From Epiperipatus broadwayi (taxonomy: Eukaryota > Onychophora > Udeonychophora > Euonychophora > Peripatidae): a DNA stretch of 64,000 nt. The position numbers and the translations under genes were made by a program. Shown here piece by piece: positions 50,560-63,388 of the stretch. The DNA lies in NCBI GenBank assembly GCA_028023455.1, contig JAQFVV010012402.1, positions 10,456,292 through 10,520,291 of the forward strand, written 5' to 3'. The number at the start of each line of letters is the position of its first letter. Positions within the stretch are counted from its first letter, which is position 1. A model generated the notes under the pieces. That model was given only the letters and a program-made list of their open reading frames with translations. It had not been told where the DNA came from and made no database searches.

Positions 50560-53110
50560 ATATCTTATATCTTGCTCTTGCTCTTTTATTATCTATCCAT
50601 ATAAAATTTATGGCTTTATCTCATTCTAATTGTTCAATCACAAGTTTCAATTGCTCATTTTTATATTGTTGATAATCCAAAATGTTCCGACTCTTTTTTG
50701 AGTCTTTCATTCATTCTCAAATCAATACTGGCAATGTACAGATTCCCCCCTAAATGGCAGGGTTGAGAGCTAGCAGAATTTCTGCTTAGAATATTAGTGA
50801 CAATGTTTTCAGATGTTTTACACCATACAGTTATATTCCTGGAGGAATAGACTTTAGTTGATCAACTGGTGTTCATCAGGTAGCTGTGATTTAGGAATTC
50901 CAAACTTCCGTGGTTGGTCACTATGACCACCTTTGATTATAGCCAGAGGGGCCTAAAATTTTGAAAGGCCCAGATGATTGGTAATGCCTCCTTTTCAGTG
51001 GCAGAGTAATTTAGTTCTGGGTCCCTTAACAAATGACTGATAAAATACAATATTACCATTTGTTCACCATCTAGTACTTATGATAAAGTTAACCTCAAAC
51101 CAAATCCACTACTATCAGTTTGTACAATGAAAGATTTGGTGAAATCTGGAAATGATAACATGGCCTGTTTTATAATTGTCCCCCTCCCTTTATGTCCTCA
51201 AAGACTTTTTTTACTCCCTGGCCCACTTCCATGGTACATCTTTTCTTAATAGCCTAACTAGCAGTGCCATATATTCTGGCAACCATTCATGAAACCTATT
51301 ATAAAAATTACACAAATCCATGAATGATTGAATTTGTTTCCTGAATATGCATGCAGGAAAATCCCTGATGGCTAAAACTTTGTCTGGATGTGTTCTGATC
51401 CCTTGAAATCCACCACATGTCCCAAAAACATTACTTCATCCCTCATTAAAGTACTTTTCTTTATTTTAATCCTTTTCTTCTTAGAAAAACATGTCTACAT
51501 TCTGGATATGCTCATCTATAGTTGTTGAGGCTATCAACATGTCATCAATATATATTGTTACTAGCTTAACTTCCAACAACACCTGGTAAAGGCATTTAAG
51601 CAGCTCAGCACCACTACTTATCAGGCAAAATGGCATTCTATTGAAATGGTATGAATATCCCTCATATCTAAAAGCTGTGTCTTGCGAGTCCTCTGGATGA
51701 AGCTTGATTTGCTGTAGCTGATAGTCAAATCAAATGTTGAGAGAATTTTTTTTGTTCTTCCCTAACAACTGATGTATGGGGGAAATGTTACAGTCAGGTC
51801 TTGTTATTCGCTTTAATTGCCTAGCATTAAAACATAATCTTACAGTCTTATTTTTTTGACTACAACCAATGGATTACAATATGGAGATGAACATTTTGAA
51901 ATCATGCCCCTCTCATTCCATCATTTGATTTATTTGCCTTTGAACCTCCTCCTTACACTGATGCAGAACCAGGTAAGAATGGGATTGCAATAGATTATTC
52001 TGCTTTAAATTAATTTTCTGTTCAAAACCCTGGATCACTCTGGGTGCATCTGATAACATATGATTATACTTTTCAAGCATCAGTTTGAGTGCATCCTCCC
52101 ATTTTCATTTGCCATTTTTGTCTCCTTTATCTTTTCTTCTTTAGTCCCCTTAATTTTCTCTTCCTCAACTTGCAGCATCCATTATCTCCTTCTCACATAT
52201 GATCTGTTCTGTCCCGAAGTTGATGGCACATTTATATTTATGCAAAAAAATCATCCTATCAGGGCATCATGTATCAGAGCCTTCATGATCAAAAATACAT
52301 AGTTGTTTAGGATCAATCCTTAGCTTTTCTGTTATTAACCATCATTACTGGGACTGGCTTTATTAGGAAAGCCCAAATGCTAGGCTGTTCACTTACAATA
52401 TGGGAATACACATCCTCTGACAACACTGAAATATGGCTACCAGATCTACTAACATCTTGACTTCCAGATTGTTATCCAGATCTTAAGGCAAACTTGATTA
52501 GCTTAACTAGGGACTCAATCCTTCCATGTGCATACAAAATTTCATTCTCTTTTGTTTGTGGCTAGCTTTGTTCCATTTTCTTCACCCAGTCTCTTTTTAT
52601 TCCAACTTCCTCCTTTGAATTTATTGTCTCTATTTCTAATATCATATGCTCCCTAGTTTCTTACATTCATCATTGCTTACTAATTTCTATTTGCTCTAAT
52701 ATCAATTTTTTTTTGCTAATCTAACCATCATCCTTCCTAGTATATCATTTATTTCCTCTGGCAATTTTTTTTACAGATGATTCACATAATCCGCCTTTCT
52801 GATAGTTCATGATTCCAGCTCCCTCAGCATAAACACTTGGCATCTAAAAAATGAATGCAAGCTTCTTACTGCTCTCCATGAAATCTTGACAACTATCTTG
52901 GAATTTTAATATTATCTTGTTGCTCTTCATTCCAAAATGTCTTCTTTTGAGATATTTTATATTGTTGGAAAGTTTCTGGTTGGAGTAAGAGTGATTAACA
53001 TCATGTCTGGGCATGCTCTTGGAGGTAACTGTGCAATATTTCTGCAGATCTCTCTGTCCTCTAAATATCTTTATTTTGACTAACTCATTCTTTTTGCTGT
53101 TCATATTCAA
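50560..53110 (-). pseudogene. Ty3/gypsy-type retrotransposon, protease-RT-RNase H relic
   Basis: Read on the minus strand from right to left: a short gag-side remnant (about 53110-52500), a protease-like loop (KMLVD, near 52465-52440), then reverse transcriptase with the catalytic YIDDM (about 51560-51540), the connection region (GIRTHPDKVLAI, about 51410-51370), a thumb phrase (NFYNRFHEWLPEYMALL) and RNase H pieces ending in VIVTNHGSLEFLNHSYL (about 50935-50885). Frameshifts and stops occur throughout, so nothing functional is made. Integrase is not recognisable and LTRs were not found. An RTE 3' end adjoins the right side at about 53110. Confidence 0.8.
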
Positions 53111-53117
53111 CAGTTTT

Positions 53118-53471
53118 CACACCACTCAAAGGAGTATGGAGAGATGTATGTTGGGAGTAACAAGAAGAGATCGAAAACGCTATGTATGGGTAAGACAACA
53201 AACAGGTGTTATTGACCTTATTGAAAAAATTAAAAGATTGAAATGGAGTTGGGCTGGACATATTGCTAGAAGAGATGATAATAGATGGACAATTGAAATT
53301 TTAAACTGGATTCCAAGAGATTGTAAAAGACCCAGAAAGAGACCACATGTGAGATGGATGGATGAAATAAGAAAATGTGCAGGGGTGTTGTGGAGAAGAG
53401 AAGCTAAAGATCGGAGAAGATGGATTAAACTTGGAGAGACCTTCATCCTGCAGTGGATTGATAATGGTTGA
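53118..53471 (+). pseudogene. RTE-type non-LTR retrotransposon, C-terminal polyprotein fragment
   Basis: The frame is open to a stop at 53469-53471 and encodes the conserved C-terminal tail of RTE-like reverse transcriptases: QRSMERCMLGV, then LKWSWAGHIARR, KRPRKRPHVRWMDEIRK and AKDRRRWIKLGETFI. Homology starts near 53118; the earlier part of the frame (from 53013) belongs to the gypsy relic, so the listed start is the truncation point and not an initiation codon. This copy is the best preserved of three in the window and has no internal stop. The endonuclease and catalytic RT parts are absent. Confidence 0.85.
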
Positions 53472-53491
53472 TGATGATGATGATGATGACT
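53470..53491 (+). repeat. GAT-repeat 3' tail of the RTE element
   Basis: TTGATGATGATGATGATGATG follows the stop codon directly. RTE-type elements often end in such short tandem repeats rather than poly-A. Confidence 0.85.
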
Positions 53492-53726
53492 ATAACTCTG
53501 TTTATCTTTACAACAAATGTGACAGGCTTAATTTTCCAGCCCACCAACTGCTGTGCTACATGTCATAATTTTCCGTACTGTGATTATTCTTTCTACAAAC
53601 CACTTTATTATATATCTTGTTTCTAAAGAAAAAACAAATACAACACCCCAATATTTATTGATTCTTATTCTTATCTACCCCCAGCATTACTTTTTAATTG
53701 TTATATTCTGAAAGATTAGCAGTTGA

Positions 53727-54080
53727 GATTGTACATCCAAATTATTGATTATATAATTAGTCTGATCTATAGTGGACTACTTTCAAATCTAGTCACAAAG
53801 TTGATTGTTGATTTTATTTTTGGTCATTAATGATGATGAATGATAATGCTGGTAAACTTGTAGTTAGTTTTTGTTTTTGCTGATGTCTCATGCTTATATT
53901 CATTACCATTCCTTTCATATTTTAATTAATATTATTAAATGGGGTTGATGGTGGGTTTTCCATCACTCCACATTTACCCGACTTCTTACTATTACAAATG
54001 GGCATCCATTTTGGGGCACCATGCCCATTTGTAACAGTACAAAGTATTGGGTAAACCTGGGGTAATGGAAAATCATCATT
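53727..54080. repeat. Dispersed repeat with terminal stem-loop (copy 1)
   Basis: About 53727-53990 matches about 58585-58890 in direct orientation (shared AATTAGTCTG.TCTATA, TCCTTT/CCTTTCATATT). At its right end TTACAAATGGGCAT (53992-54005) pairs perfectly with 54021-54034 around a 15-base loop, and flanking pieces (TTTACCC with GGGTAAA, TTTTCCAT with ATGGAAAA) extend the stem to about 130 bp with mismatches. Confidence 0.65.
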
Positions 54081-54648
54081 GCATTTTTATTTCATATCAA
54101 GAGTTGTAGTAGCTTAATATTTAGATTGAAGTAGTTCTCTGGGTGTTCAAGCTGCATTGTGTACTTATAGTCTAGTAGCTGAGTTCTTTATTTATATCAG
54201 AATTTTAGATTACTAGATTCATTCTGATACTTGTCAGATGCCTGTCAAATCTTTATAAAATTGATAAAGTATATAGTTTAGGTACAAACTTTCTTTTATT
54301 ATATATGTATATTATGTAAAACATTATTAGGTGGGTTTTTCATTTCTCTTTTTTGTATGACAAGGGATATGAAATAGTTATATGTCTCATGGCATACAAC
54401 AACATAGCAGTGTGTGTACATATATAAATAAAGTTGAAAGGAAAATTAGAAAGAAACACAAACAATTTTTAAAGATATTTTTTATATTGAAGTGGAATAA
54501 TAGTTAAAAGTTAAATAATAATTTTGAGATTTAAAATTATTATAAATTATTTTTAAATCCAACATTTAAAAAGATCTGTATAGTGTTTTATTAACATTGA
54601 TTTTAAAATCTAAAACAATATTGTTTTATGTTTACTATATATATATAT
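54081..54648. other. AT-rich noncoding stretch
   Basis: Nothing recognisable except a TA run (54637-54648) just before the LTR-like start. Confidence 0.4.
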
Positions 54649-55510
54649 TGTAACGGGCACAGACGTCGTTACATTGTTTTTTTATTAGTAAACATGAAAA
54701 AAATAAAAGTTCGCAAATAAAACTTTTTTTTTTTTAAGAACTAAAAATTGAAAATTAAAATTCTATACTAAACTCGTATCTATATAATTGCACAGATGAA
54801 AAAAATTATTAAAATAAAACTTTATTAAAAAAAAAGAAAAAGTATTTTAAAACTAAATTGTTAGTAAAGATTTAAAGATAAAAATATATCTAAGTTTGTA
54901 CAAAACAAATTAATTAATGTTATTGAAAAAATGGAAATGATTAATTTAATTAGTCAAATATAAACTAGCCTTGGGCATTTAAATGTATAAGCATCGGTCA
55001 GATAGGAAAACAATAGAAACTAATAGCCAATGAATAAAAAACAATGGAATTGGACCTCAGCGAAAAGACCATCACATCATCATGACGTAATGGCCACTGG
55101 ATCTGAAAGGTTACTATAAAAAGTGAGTGGAATAATAGATTATGACAAGATGACAGATATGTGTTAAGTTGGAGAGGGTAGGAGGAGAAGGGATTGAAAG
55201 ACGCACTTTCAATTCCTTCAGTTGTTCAAAAAAAATGAAACATTGTTTTCCAATATTGTGGACCACAGGACATCAAGGCCCAGAAGAATACCATCAACCA
55301 TAAAGGACCAATGGTTAACTGCACATCGATCTCCTTATGACTTCGTGGGAATTAACACCTTCCATTACAAAAAAAATCAGAGACTACGGACATTTTTCAA
55401 AACAGTAAGATATATAATCATAAGAACTTTAAAAACATTTTGAAACACTAAGAACTTTAAAATATAAACTTTCTTAGTCTTTAATTTATAAAAAATAGAA
55501 TCCTATCTGA
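54649..55510 (+). mobile_element. LTR-like segment with TATA box (right boundary uncertain)
   Basis: It opens with an imperfect inverted sequence TGTAACGGGC...GTCGTTACA (54649-54675), similar in layout to 7044-7072. A TATA box (ACTATAAAAAG, 55113-55123) lies about 465 bases in, followed by a less AT-rich leader. A 73-codon open frame (55222-55443) downstream resembles nothing I recognise. Ty3/gypsy-type LTR is the best guess. No second LTR was seen. Confidence 0.4.
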
Positions 55511-55629
55511 CCAACGTTATTTATTAATTAGTTATAATTTTATTTAATGTATTTCTTTTGTAAAATCATTTCCATTTATTTTTTTTTTGTTCTTTAAGTT
55601 TATTTATGATTTTTGTTGTGCGATAAATT

Positions 55630-56510
55630 AAATTATATAAATGTTAAACTTAAGTCGGGTGTGAATGCTATATAGATTTGTAAAGTTATATTAGGAGAGG
55701 GTAATCTTAGGTTATTTGTTTCGTAGTTAAAATGGGTCAATGGATTGGATATATTGGTGTAATTAGTAGATGTAGTATGAGATCCGCTATGGGCAGGATT
55801 GCATATATATGCCACACACCTTCTGTTTTCCTATGGATGGGTTTGTAAGTCGGCAAAGGACCGCAGTCCATTCCTATTGAGTTTTTTGTTTATTGTTCTA
55901 CTCGCCAACAGATGTAGCATTCCTGTTAGTAAAGAGACAATGTCTTCTCTAACTCTACTTACTGTTCAGATGTACATTCCTGACAGTATAGTATTTTGTG
56001 TTGTCGTATTTTCATGCCACATTGAATACATAAATGTATCAGATGGATTGGAACCGGTTTGACTGTGAACTTTGGCCTAAGGTTAAATAATGATAGAATA
56101 TTTTCTTTCAAATGCAAATCTATGTAGTTTATTCATACTCGATACTCTAAATAAAAATGCATCAAATTTAAGTTGGGTATGGAAGTTGCATGGATTCGTT
56201 ATCGGTTAATTATGTTTTTTGGTTTTCATATTTGATCAAAATATATAGACATTCGGTAAATAATTATATCTTACGGTGAGTATCTAAAATGTATTTATTC
56301 AGATGTCTTTTAAGTTATTGGTGTCACTGCGGTATCTTATGATGAATACCAGAGGGTTTCTTGTATTCCCTATGCAATTGACGGTATCAATGATTTTGTA
56401 TTTTGATCGTTTATGTTTATTTTGAAATGTTTTTGACCGTATAATCTATGTAACCGATCTATACTCAACATTTTAAAAACACATTTTATAAATCCATCTG
56501 TGCGAACTTA
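55630..56510 (-). pseudogene. Coding-like relic of unknown family
   Basis: This stretch is less AT-rich than its flanks. The minus strand gives successive protein-like pieces in changing frames, for example CIGNTRNPLVFIIRYRSD (about 56390-56330), CIQCGMKIRQHKILYCQEC (about 56025-55965, a possible zinc-binding CxxC...CxxC) and GVWHIYAILPIADLI (about 55820-55775). Frame changes and stops mean it is dead if it was coding. It may belong to the LTR-like element at 54649. The family is not recognised. Confidence 0.3.
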
Positions 56511-57176
56511 TAATATTTAAAATGTAAATTTATAAAAATTAAAATGTAAATTAAAATCAAAGTTAAAAATGTAAATTAAATTTTAAAATGTAAGCATGCT
56601 AAAATAATAATGTTAAATTTTATATATATGTGCGTAAATAAATGTTTGTATGTTAATTACTGGCAGTGGCTTATTTTATTCTTTTTTAAAAAATTATTCT
56701 TAGATAAGAATTTATAAAATATGAATCTCTGCTGTTCCACTGAGCTAGTGACAATGGACTAATGACCGGATCTCAAAATATATAAAATAAAATAAAAATT
56801 ATTATTTTTTGACTTATGTATCTACCTACTTTATAAATTTTTCTAGGTTCAAATGCTTAGATGGCACCCTGTAGTGCAGATTACGTTAAGCTCCAACTCT
56901 CTGGATCATTATAATATATATATACTACTAATTATTTTTTTTTCTATTTTTAATTAGATTATGAATTTGTTTTCAATTAAAGCTTGAGTAATATATTCTG
57001 ATAAAATTTGATTCAATATGCTCTAATGTTGTTTAAAGGAATAAAAAATACTTTGATAGAAATTTACTTTTTAATTAAGGTGAATTTAAAAAGTCATTAA
57101 CTTATTTTATTTAATCAAAATAAAGAAGGTAAAAATTACTAATTGTTGTTTTTAATTCCATGACACAGTATAAAAG
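56511..57176. other. AT-rich noncoding stretch
   Basis: Nothing recognisable on either strand. Confidence 0.45.
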
Positions 57177-57356
57177 ATGGACTTCAAAGGTCATTACAAG
57201 ATTACAACATTATGGGACTATTATGATGAAGTTATACCTGCAAGTGCAGAATCCAAATCAGCTGTTTCTGATAGTGTCATGATAGTAGAGTTGGATACAC
57301 ATGGAAGTAAAAGGCCTCCTACTTTTCTGTGTTTCATATTTCATAATGTGTATTAG
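57177..57356 (+). CDS. Short open frame, exon-like, product unknown
   Basis: ATG at 57177 opens a 59-codon frame of ordinary amino-acid composition (MDFKGHYKITTLWDYYDEV at the start). It lies seven bases after a 3' splice-like TGACACAG, and a 5' splice-like GGAAGTAAAA occurs at about 57303-57312, after which the frame becomes hydrophobic. An upstream in-frame TAA at 57171 fixes the ATG as the earliest start. It may be an exon or transposon relic. TATAAAAG directly before the ATG is too close to act as a TATA box for this frame. Confidence 0.25.
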   Translation: MDFKGHYKITTLWDYYDEVIPASAESKSAVSDSVMIVELDTHGSKRPPTFLCFIFHNVY

Positions 57357-58584
57357 ATGACTGGCTTGCCTGAAGTTTAGCAAATGATAGACTGAATAGA
57401 GTTGACTGTATGCCAACAGCTATTTCATTATATTTTTCTCAAAGACATCAATAGGACATCTTACAGAGAGATTCCAGTGCTACTGAAGGATTATTGTGAT
57501 ATTTTATATGTATGCTGTATAATCTAATATTTAAAGAAGTGTGAACAAGTTATTACAGTTGTAAGTACATAGTATGCATATAGGAGATCCACTTCATGAA
57601 CAGATATTAGCTAGTGAGTAAAATATTTAAATTACAAGTTTTAAAAAAAAAAACTTTGCTTGAATTTCTAAAATCATAGGATTGATTTCTAGTTTATATT
57701 TTACTTTTGAAATTAAAAAAGATGGACTTGGAAATCTTATTATAAATAAAGAAACAAAAAGACAAAGGGTTTTTTAAAAGATCTTTCCAAATTAGATCTA
57801 GCCATGTTTTTTTAAAAAAGAAAACTTGTATTCACCATTAGGAATAATGATAATTAATAACATTGATATGAAAGAAGATAATGGTAATATGCATATAGTT
57901 TACATATATATATTGCTTAACATGGAATTAAATTTCCTGCAAAAAAATAACAAATTTATTTTGTTTTATGAATGCCAGTTTGTGCACACATTTTAACAGG
58001 TTCATACCCATATATATTATAACCAGTCATCAACCACATATATGTTAAAATTAATTATGTATTATAAAATGGAAATTATTATACAGCACATCTGAGTGCT
58101 TATAAATAGGTGTGTTTTATGTAAACCTATTGAAATATATGTAAATTATAATGTAATAGCATATATTTTTGTATTCTAATCAAAATCAAAATGCTGAATT
58201 TATATTTATAACTCTACAGGCCTAATTTAATATCATTATTATTAATAAATTTATATTTCTTATGCTATTCCAGTAAATTTATTCAATCCTAAAATCAGTT
58301 TAAATTATTATATATTGGTATTATCTTTTTCTCATAGTAACAGTTACAGAACTTTTGCTCACTAAGCTAGTCAGTTATGTAGATTAGTGTTTATGTTTAG
58401 TGTTATAGACATCCAGATGATAGTGATGATCCTGATTGGCACAAAGAGATATTCTTTAAAGTCCATACACTATATTTTATTTAGTTTTTAATATTAGAAA
58501 TTAAGTTTATAGTTGGCAAGTATGTTAATGATACCAAATGACCAGGGCATTTATGATGATCAGCATAGAACTTAAATTTGTGCA
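57357..58584. other. AT-rich noncoding stretch
   Basis: No supported feature. About 57440-57520 has a weak exon-like block (ISYREIPVLLKDYC-like reading) without convincing splice sites. Confidence 0.35.
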
Positions 58585-58890
58585 TCCAAATTATTGTTAA
58601 TATAATCTGCTCCAAGCTTGGCAAGAGCTAAATAATTAGTCTGGTCTATAATGGATCACTTTAAAATCCAGTCACAAGGTTGACTGTTGATTTTATTTTT
58701 TTGTTCATTCATGATGACAAATGATTACTATTACTTTTGTGTATTGCTGGTAAACTTACAGTTAGTCCTTATTTTTGCTGACCTCTCATGCTCAAATTCA
58801 TTATCATTCCTTTCATATTTAATTTAAATTTGATTATTAAAAGGGATTGATGATGATGTTTTTCATTATCCCTGACTTTTTACCATTACA
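58585..58890 (+). repeat. Dispersed repeat (copy 2)
   Basis: Direct-orientation match to 53727-54000, with diverged ends. It retains only the left part of the terminal stem-loop. The two copies are 4.86 kb apart, so they could be LTRs, but no retroelement coding order lies between them in a consistent direction. Confidence 0.55.
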
Positions 58891-60504
58891 ATATGAAATC
58901 TGAAATGTCTTCTAGTAGGACAAGTCTATCTGTTTTATATAAAAGAACATTTAAAACAATAATACAACTCACTGTTGTTTTTATTTTTTAAATATTTTTC
59001 CACAGGAAATGCATCCATCTTTAATCCATATATATTTATAATTTTTATTTTCATTTATAATTTTTATTTTTGCATTCTTGGTATTCTATAATAAATTATC
59101 TTCTTTTAATGTTTCAATAATATATATATATATTCATTTATCTCTTTTATTTTTATCAATCAAATAGTAATAAATGTCTTTATTTTTTAAAAATTATCTT
59201 CTTTTTATTCAACCACCATTTTCCAGAAGTAATATTTTTAAATTCAGTCTTTAATGCAAAATTTTCATGTGGAAATTTGAATTTTAGGTGAGAGCTTTCT
59301 GCTATTTTTCATTTAATAGACTTACAAATATTATTTATTAGCAGCTTTTAACATCTGCTTTGTTTATTTAAAAATGCTTCATATATATATAGTGCTAGTT
59401 GGTAGCGATTCAGCAATAATATTTGAATGGGAGAGAATGAAAAGTAATGAATAATATGAAAAATTTAAATACTCAGCCATTAGTAGGATCTGAAAACATT
59501 GATTCAATGCTAATTTTTATTATCTACAGGGAACCTCATTATTCTTTATTCTATTTCAGATCACGATATGTAAAAAAAATAGATTGGTAATTAAAAATTT
59601 ATGATTAGATATTTATCTAATTGAACCCATCAGATTCATAAAGTAAACCAGTGAGAGACTAAATGATCAATTCATTAACTTTTCTTATCACCCCCCCCTA
59701 CCAATTCATGGCATATATAAATTCTTTCTAGCTAAGTAACCTATAATATATATTCACAGATACAATAATTAAAATTAGAATATCACATACCTATTCTTCA
59801 TAGGGAAATATTTCTTTATGCTAAATTATCCATAATGACATGGTGTGTCCAACAGATATTAATACACATATAATTTTATAGTGGAAATCATTGGCTAAGC
59901 TTTAATATATGATTAATTTTTTTAATCATAAATAAAGATTAAGTAATTTTAAATATTCAAAGCAAATAATCATAATGGTAATGTAATAAATGCTAAATTA
60001 TACTACACTATTTACAATTTCTTTCCATCTTTATTTACTCTTTTTTCTTGGTTAAAATCCTTTCTGTCATGCTTAAATAATAATTTGGATTCTTTTCAAA
60101 ATATAGTTATAGGTATCTTAAATTATTTATCAACTATTATTAATACTCATCAAATCTAAATGTTAAATTTATATTAAATAAATATAAAATATAATTTAAT
60201 GTTCAGGAATTTTCATTTATTAATTTCTTTACATAAAAGCTTACTAAGTTCTAACGTAACTATAGCTGTTAAATTTGTGTGTATATTTCATTCCATATTT
60301 GGCTTTATATATATGGACAACTTATTTCATGATACTGTTTTCTTATCATGCTGTCCAGAGACCAAACATATGATTGAAATATTTGAAAGCATTTAATAAA
60401 AATGGCATTTTGTAAATAAAAATAAATACGTGGTGTAATATTAAATGTTTTTGTTCATAAAAGATGTTTACCATTCACCACAAAATAAACTTCACTAACA
60501 ACTC
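58891..60504. other. AT-rich noncoding stretch
   Basis: Nothing recognisable. The open frame at 60199 is AT-rich and unsupported. Confidence 0.45.
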
Positions 60505-62330
60505 TTTATCCATAATTGGATCTTTGTTTTTGTGGAACAACTGTTGGAAATACAACATCTAATCCCTGTAATAACATATTCAGCATTGTTAGAATACCAT
60601 ACAAAAGCTGATTATATTTAAATAATCCCACAAGGGTTGTTAGCATTAATATTTCTATTGACTTGGTCATTACTGGTATTTGGTGAAAAGCAAAATTTAA
60701 GTCCAGTTTCACAAAAGGTGATAGCCAATACCTCTCTCATATTAAGTATAACACACCTTCTTATTTAAGTACATATCTATTGTTACCCTATTTATATTTG
60801 TCTATTGGGTTTGGTCCAATCTGCCATTTCTTCTGCCATCAATATGCTCTTTGACCAATCCTTGAATTTTCTTTTTGACTTTTGTTTCATGTGTAGGATA
60901 TATTTTGTGGTTTACAGACATGCATTTTCAAATAACTCATTCTTTATCGAGACCCTTGATAATATATTCAATTATTCACTAAATAAATCTAATATTTGTT
61001 TTGGATTTCTTGTTTGAGGGAATTTTTTTAACAATACTAATTTGAATTCTTATTGCACATAACCATTCCTTTTCTATTATAGGGTTAATTTTCCCTTTTA
61101 CTATGTAATTTAATTAATTTATTGAAAGTATCTAATTGGAGTTTTTACTTGCCAGTAATTTCAACATGCTTCCACTTACATCTTGAGCCTTTATATCTAT
61201 TTTTTCTATTTTAATGTTAGCATCAGCACTTGATAGTATATCCCAATCTACCTAAGATATTATAGATATCTTTGAATCACTCTCTATCTTTATTGTCATT
61301 TTTTCCCACAAATTTGCAATTTTATCATGAATAGTTGTGATCCTTGTACTTTTATGTTTTTTAGAACGTGAGTATTAAAGGGTTTATCTCCCTTATTTTT
61401 CTGCATCTGAGTTTTTTTTTACTTTCCCCATTCCCAAATTTTCTAAATATGCATACTAAATGTATCTTACTTACACATTTAAACATTTCCTGCTTCTACT
61501 TACAATTTTTTGCTCTAACACCTATTTTTTCACAGCAGAATCATGAACATTTATTTATCTTTTCATATTTAAGTTTTCATCAATTAATAAATTTTTTATT
61601 AGTCTTAAAAACTTGCGCATTATTTTTAGGTTTAGATTTAAAAGCATGAGCTTTCTTTAAATTAGCTCATAAGCTATTCCCTTCTTTATAGTAATTTTAT
61701 AATTTAGATTAGTATCTGCTTGCACCTGGTGTCTAAGCCTGATGTTAGTCATGCCCCAGAATAATTGACACATAAGTATTTTCTATACAAACTCCCCATA
61801 CTCATATCTTTTGTGAGCTCCCTCAGAGCTCAGTTATATTCTTTTATTGTATTCCTTAAATGCAAGTGAGCTATATAGCAGGATGGCCAATGCTAAAATA
61901 TTAGTTTAATTCTTTTATTAATTTCTCATACAGTATGCTAACTGTTATAGGAGGGTCATAAAACTTAAGACCTGTAGAGGTCCCTACTATCGCATTTTAT
62001 ATGCACGTGATTGAGGCTACAGCCTTAATGAATATTATTAATTATCTTAATAACTTTTTTACCAGAAAAACATAAGAGTCACTGTGACTTTTTAATTATT
62101 GTTCTCTATTCCATTTAGCATGAAACAATTTTGACTTGGGTTAAAAATAATGGTCATTCAGTGGTATTCCCCACATTGAACACATTAATACAAATTTGCC
62201 CAATTGATGACATTTCTAATTCCTTCAAAACTAGTTTAAACTTTCGAACTGAAAATTGTTTTTCTAAGATACATTTGTTAAATGACTGCACCAAGTTTTG
62301 TTACGTCTTAACTCACTAATCCCTGGAATA
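60505..62330 (-). pseudogene. Ty3/gypsy-type retrotransposon, gag-protease-RT relic
   Basis: Read on the minus strand from right to left: capsid-like gag pieces (about 62310-61700, including LFWGMTNIRLRHQVQAD near 61765-61715), a zinc-knuckle-like stretch (FCCEKIGVRAKNC, about 61550-61500, with the histidine replaced), a protease-like loop (ESDSKISIIS, about 61290-61255) and the start of reverse transcriptase (KLDLNFAFHQIPV, about 60710-60670, then VGLFKYNQLLYGI). The last piece is open for 68 codons to 60506, and the catalytic YxDD region is missing because the element ends there. Frameshifts and stops break all other domains. It is a different family from the copy at 50560-53110. Confidence 0.75.
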
Positions 62331-63388
62331 AGAATAATAAATTTAATACTGAATATTATTTTTTGATGATACAAAAAACTCATTGACTCAGACTTCAGTT
62401 TATACAATTTAATATACATGTTAATATATACAAGAATAATATATATATATATATATATTGTGCCCTTTTGTATGGGTCACCATTTAATTTTGTGCTAATC
62501 TATTAAAAATTTTAAATTTAAGATATATTTGAATAAGTGATGTTAATTTTGCTTATGGTAATATTTCAAAGGGTTTAATTAAAGCAATCTATGAGTATTT
62601 GATATGTAAAATTGTGCTGATATTGAGAGAGACATTTTAAATGATGATGATTATAATATATAGTTGGAAAAAATGGCCATAATCAATACTGCATTAATAT
62701 ATTTAATAAATAGGTATTTAAAGCTAAAAGTGTTTAAAAGACAAGTAAGATTAAATACATATGTTTATTGTTGATAAAATAATATTATAAAAGAATATAA
62801 ATATTTTAATTATAGTAAGTACTTAAATAAAAGACTAATATTTGATTTTAATAATATTGGATAATTATTTTAAAATCTATTATAATATCTTATTTATTTA
62901 AAAAATATTTATTTTAAAAAATGCAATTGTTAGTTTATTTTTAGACGATGACAAGCGTTTCTTGTGTTGTAAAGAACAGATGTTAGTTAAATATACACAC
63001 ACATGCTTGGAAGTTGTTTAGTAAAGTTGCAGAACTATTTTAAAAATCATGTTATAAATTTATAAATAATACATGAGTTATCACGAGATAAAAATAAAGA
63101 TAAATCAATGTAGAATATTAAATCTGATTTTAAAATATTGTTTTAAAAATATGACGTATAAAAAAAATACTTAGTTTATTTAAAAATAATCTTATAAAAG
63201 TTAAAATTAAAATCAAGTAAGTAAGAATACTTTTTAAAATGTTTAATGGATTTAAATAAATGATAAAAATTATTTTAAAAATGTAATAATGTAATAAATA
63301 TTAAATGTTAAATAAGTCATTATTTATTTTTAATTTTGTGTTGTTGGTAAATATGTAAATAAACCAACAAGTTGATTGTTTAAATGTA
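62331..63388. other. AT-rich noncoding stretch
   Basis: A TA run lies at about 62440-62459. Nothing else recognisable. Confidence 0.45.

Noticed and set aside
53180-53446. Minus-strand open frame of 88 codons
   Set aside because: Antisense shadow of the RTE polyprotein tail.
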